From the NCBI GenBank assembly GCA_003449195.1, contig DMID01000126.1:1-10581 (forward strand): a stretch of DNA of 10,581 nucleotides, given 5' to 3'. A model generated the notes under the pieces. It saw only the letters and a program-made list of their open reading frames with translations, searched no databases and had not been told where the DNA came from. The DNA comes from Lysobacteraceae bacterium. GTDB lineage: Bacteria; Pseudomonadota; Gammaproteobacteria; Xanthomonadales; Xanthomonadaceae. Position numbers and translations under genes: made by a program. Within the stretch, counting starts at the first letter, position 1, and every line of letters starts with the position of its first letter. Positions 8,862 to 10,581 of this stretch are shown one piece after another.

Positions 8862-8890
8862 ATTATAGGCGGGAACATGAATTGCCGCAA
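8862..8890 (-). promoter_or_regulatory. Sigma70 promoter of rpsB-tsf
   Basis: On the minus strand TTGCGG (8885-8890) and a perfect TATAAT (8862-8867) are separated by exactly 17 bases. The bases after the -10 box are CCCCGG, a GC-rich discriminator like that of promoters switched off by ppGpp, which fits a ribosomal protein operon. Predicted start is near 8855, about 250 bases before the rpsB ATG. Confidence 0.8.
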
Positions 8891-8931
8891 ACACGCCCGG
8901 CGGGCGGAGCCGGGGACGGTGCGCGGGCCGG

Positions 8932-8950
8932 GCATCGGCCGGGGCGATGC
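8932..8950. promoter_or_regulatory. Operator-like inverted repeat upstream of map
   Basis: GCATCG (8932-8937) and CGATGC (8945-8950) flank a 7-base spacer. The dyad covers the place where a -35 box for map would be and ends two bases before its -10 box. It could be a regulator site or simply chance in GC-rich DNA. Confidence 0.25.
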
Positions 8951-8952
8951 GC

Positions 8953-8958
8953 CATAAT
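8953..8958 (+). promoter_or_regulatory. -10 box of map, giving a leaderless mRNA
   Basis: CATAAT ends six bases before ATG 8965. A start seven bases after the hexamer would fall on the A of the ATG. No good -35 box is seen (GGGCAT at the right spacing) and no Shine-Dalgarno site is present, both in keeping with a leaderless transcript. Confidence 0.5.
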
Positions 8959-8964
8959 CGCCTC

Positions 8965-9744
8965 ATGGCTATTCAGATCAAGACTCCCGAAGACATCGAG
9001 AAGATGCGCATTGCCGGCCGCCTGGCCGCCGAGGTACTGCAGGTCGTTGCGCCCCACGTGAAGCCGGGCGTGACCACCGAAGAGCTGGACCGCATCTGTC
9101 ACGACCACATCGTCAACGTGCAGAAGGCCATCCCGGCCAACGTGGGCTATCACGGTTTCCCCAAGACCGTGTGCACCTCGGTCAACCACGTCATCTGCCA
9201 CGGCATTCCCAGCGAAGGCAAGGTGCTCAAGGACGGCGACATCGTCAACATCGACGTGACCGTCATCAAGGACGGCTGGCACGGCGACACCAGCCGCATG
9301 TATCTGGTCGGCAATCCGTCGGTGATGGCGCGGAGGCTGGTGGACGTGACCCGCGAAGCCATGTGGCGCGGCATCCGCGCGGTCAAGCCGGGCGCCACGC
9401 TGGGCGACGTCGGTCACGCGATCCAGTCCTACGTCGAGGCCGAGCGCTTCAGCGTGGTGCGCGAGTACTGCGGCCACGGCATCGGCAAGGTCTACCACGA
9501 CGAGCCGCAGGTGCTGCATTACGGCCGCCCCGGCGAGGGCCTCGTGCTGAAGGAAGGCATGACCTTCACCATCGAACCGATGGTCAACGAGGGCACCCGG
9601 TACACCAAGACCTTGCCGGACGGTTGGACCGTGGTCACCAAGGACCGCAAACTGTCGGCGCAGTGGGAGCACATGATCGCGGTCACCCATGACGGCGTGG
9701 AAGTGCTGACCCGCGTGCCCGGCGACGACAACGACTGCCTGTGA
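8965..9744 (+). CDS. map: Type I methionine aminopeptidase
   Basis: This cytosolic metalloenzyme removes the initiator Met from new proteins, after deformylation, when the second residue is small. The 259-residue product aligns without gaps to E. coli Map from MAIQIKTPEDIEKMR to the end of the core. The five metal ligands fall at the E. coli positions: Asp97 (NIDVTV), Asp108 (HGDTS), His171 (CGHGIG), Glu204 (TIEPM) and Glu235 (WEHM). His79 (CHGIP) is also kept. ATG 8965 is preferred to the in-frame ATG 8947 because it matches the family N-terminus and lies where transcription should begin; no ribosome site precedes either one. The gene is divergent from rpsB and overlaps glnD by four bases, so the two form an operon; map-glnD is the common order in gammaproteobacteria. 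Confidence 0.98.
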   Translation: MAIQIKTPEDIEKMRIAGRLAAEVLQVVAPHVKPGVTTEELDRICHDHIVNVQKAIPANVGYHGFPKTVCTSVNHVICHGIPSEGKVLKDGDIVNIDVTVIKDGWHGDTSRMYLVGNPSVMARRLVDVTREAMWRGIRAVKPGATLGDVGHAIQSYVEAERFSVVREYCGHGIGKVYHDEPQVLHYGRPGEGLVLKEGMTFTIEPMVNEGTRYTKTLPDGWTVVTKDRKLSAQWEHMIAVTHDGVEVLTRVPGDDNDCL

Positions 9745-10581
9745 TTCCCGGCGCCGTCCCCAGCGCCGCCCGCAAGCTGCCTGTCGGCGAGGGGGACGAT
9801 GCCGTCTGGGCCGCGCAGACGCGGTCTTCGATCGCACATGCCGATGCGCGGCTGGGGCATCGTTTCGACCAGGGCGATGACATCGATCGCCTGCTCGGCC
9901 TGCGTCGCCGCGTCATCGACCATGCGCTGATCCAGGCTTGGCAGCGTTGCGTGCCTGCCGACGGCGGCCTGTCGCTGTTCGCGGTGGGCGGCTACGGGCG
10001 CGGAGAGCTTTTCCCCTGTTCGGACATCGACGTGCTGGTGCTGGGCGAGCCGGCATGCCAGCAAGCAGGCCACGAGGCCCTGTCGCGTTTCTTCGCCCTG
10101 CTGTGGGATGCCGGCGTGCCGGTCAGCCATGCGGTGCGCTCGCCGGCCGAATGCACGCAGGCCTGTGCCGATGACCAGACGGTGACGACCGCCCTCATCG
10201 AGGCACGGGCGCTGGCCGTGACTGGCGACGGCCTGGAACGGCTGGAAGATGCGATCGCGCCGTCGCGGGTATGGCCGCCGCATGCGTTCTTCCTCGCCAA
10301 GCGCGAGGAGCTGCAGGCCCGCCACCAGCGTTTCGACAACACGGCCGACAACCTGGAGCCGAACATCAAGGAAGGCCCGGGCGGCCTGCGGGACCTGCAC
10401 ACGCTGGGCTGGATGGCCTTGCGCACCTACGGCGTGCGCGATCTGGATGCGCTGGTCGGGCTGGGCCATCTGGGCCACGACGAAGCGGCCGCGTTGCGGC
10501 GCGAACGCAAGGTGCTCTCGCGCCTGCGCTACGGCCTGCATCTGGTGGCAAAACGGCCCGAAGAGCGGCTGCGTTTCGATT
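9741..10581 (+). CDS. glnD: [Protein-PII] uridylyltransferase / uridylyl-removing enzyme, N-terminal part (3' end outside window)
   Basis: GlnD is the primary glutamine sensor: it uridylylates PII (GlnB/GlnK) when glutamine is low and removes the groups when it is high, and so controls glutamine synthetase and Ntr genes. The first 280 residues are present out of about 870-890 in the family. They hold the nucleotidyltransferase domain: GGYGRGEL with Gly83-Gly84, the metal-binding SDIDVLVL (Asp95, Asp97), and the conserved NLEPNIKEGPGGLRDLHT block at 204-221. The HD hydrolase and two ACT domains would lie beyond the edge. The start is GTG 9741, overlapping the map stop as GTGA; no in-frame ATG occurs before the catalytic motif and no ribosome site is seen, so translation is probably coupled to map. 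Confidence 0.96.
   Translation, partial: MIPGAVPSAARKLPVGEGDDAVWAAQTRSSIAHADARLGHRFDQGDDIDRLLGLRRRVIDHALIQAWQRCVPADGGLSLFAVGGYGRGELFPCSDIDVLVLGEPACQQAGHEALSRFFALLWDAGVPVSHAVRSPAECTQACADDQTVTTALIEARALAVTGDGLERLEDAIAPSRVWPPHAFFLAKREELQARHQRFDNTADNLEPNIKEGPGGLRDLHTLGWMALRTYGVRDLDALVGLGHLGHDEAAALRRERKVLSRLRYGLHLVAKRPEERLRFD

Noticed and set aside
8606..8935. In-frame upstream extension of rpsB to 8935
   Set aside because: S2 begins MPQITMRQML in the family, a good AGGAGT site precedes 8605, and the predicted promoter and leader cover the extension.
8947..8964. Earlier ATG for map at 8947 (adds MRHNRL)
   Set aside because: It lies inside or before the -10 box, has no usable ribosome site, and the extra residues are absent from E. 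coli Map.
8863..9837. 324-codon minus-strand frame opposite map
   Set aside because: Shadow of map, whose metal ligands are all intact; the product has no recognisable domain.
9519..10541. 340-codon minus-strand frame opposite the end of map and glnD
   Set aside because: The plus-strand frame carries the GlnD nucleotidyltransferase motifs, so the minus-strand frame is a shadow.

Overview
The window comes from a GC-rich gammaproteobacterium, most likely of the family Xanthomonadaceae/Lysobacteraceae (Xanthomonas, Stenotrophomonas, Lysobacter and relatives). The support is the very high GC content, the divergent pair tsf-rpsB / map-glnD, a TonB-dependent receptor beside a subtilase autotransporter, and a GTAG-headed hairpin of the kind common in REP elements of this group. 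The genus cannot be fixed from the sequence alone.

Left part (1-5122, cell surface): the C-terminal two thirds or so of a TonB-dependent outer-membrane receptor end at 1711. A 133-base gap holds two small dyads. Then comes a complete autotransporter with an N-terminal subtilisin-type (S8) protease, a short beta-helix passenger and a C-terminal beta-barrel (1845-5054). A perfect UUCG-capped hairpin (5097-5122) closes it and faces the convergent gene.

Middle part (5184-8890, minus strand): read in transcription order, a near-consensus sigma70 promoter with a GC-rich start region (8862-8890) drives rpsB. It does so through a leader of about 250 bases that is rich in hairpins. rpsB (ribosomal protein S2) is followed by a 123-base spacer with two perfect hairpins, then tsf (EF-Ts, GTG start) and a strong 13-bp-stem terminator. 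Downstream lies an HDOD-GGDEF protein, a probable diguanylate cyclase with an intact I-site, which appears to have its own promoter.

Right part (8932-10581, plus strand): map (methionine aminopeptidase) reads away from rpsB. Its -10 box lies only 6 bases before the ATG and there is no Shine-Dalgarno sequence, which suggests a leaderless mRNA. map overlaps glnD (PII uridylyltransferase) by GTGA, and glnD runs off the right edge.

Together the right half is translation housekeeping (S2, EF-Ts, N-terminal Met removal) linked to nitrogen sensing (GlnD). The left half is envelope and surface biology (uptake receptor, surface protease), with a c-di-GMP enzyme between them. I see no convincing new defence, mobile or biosynthetic system. 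The most interesting signals are regulatory: the rpsB leader, the rpsB-tsf hairpins and the leaderless map start.
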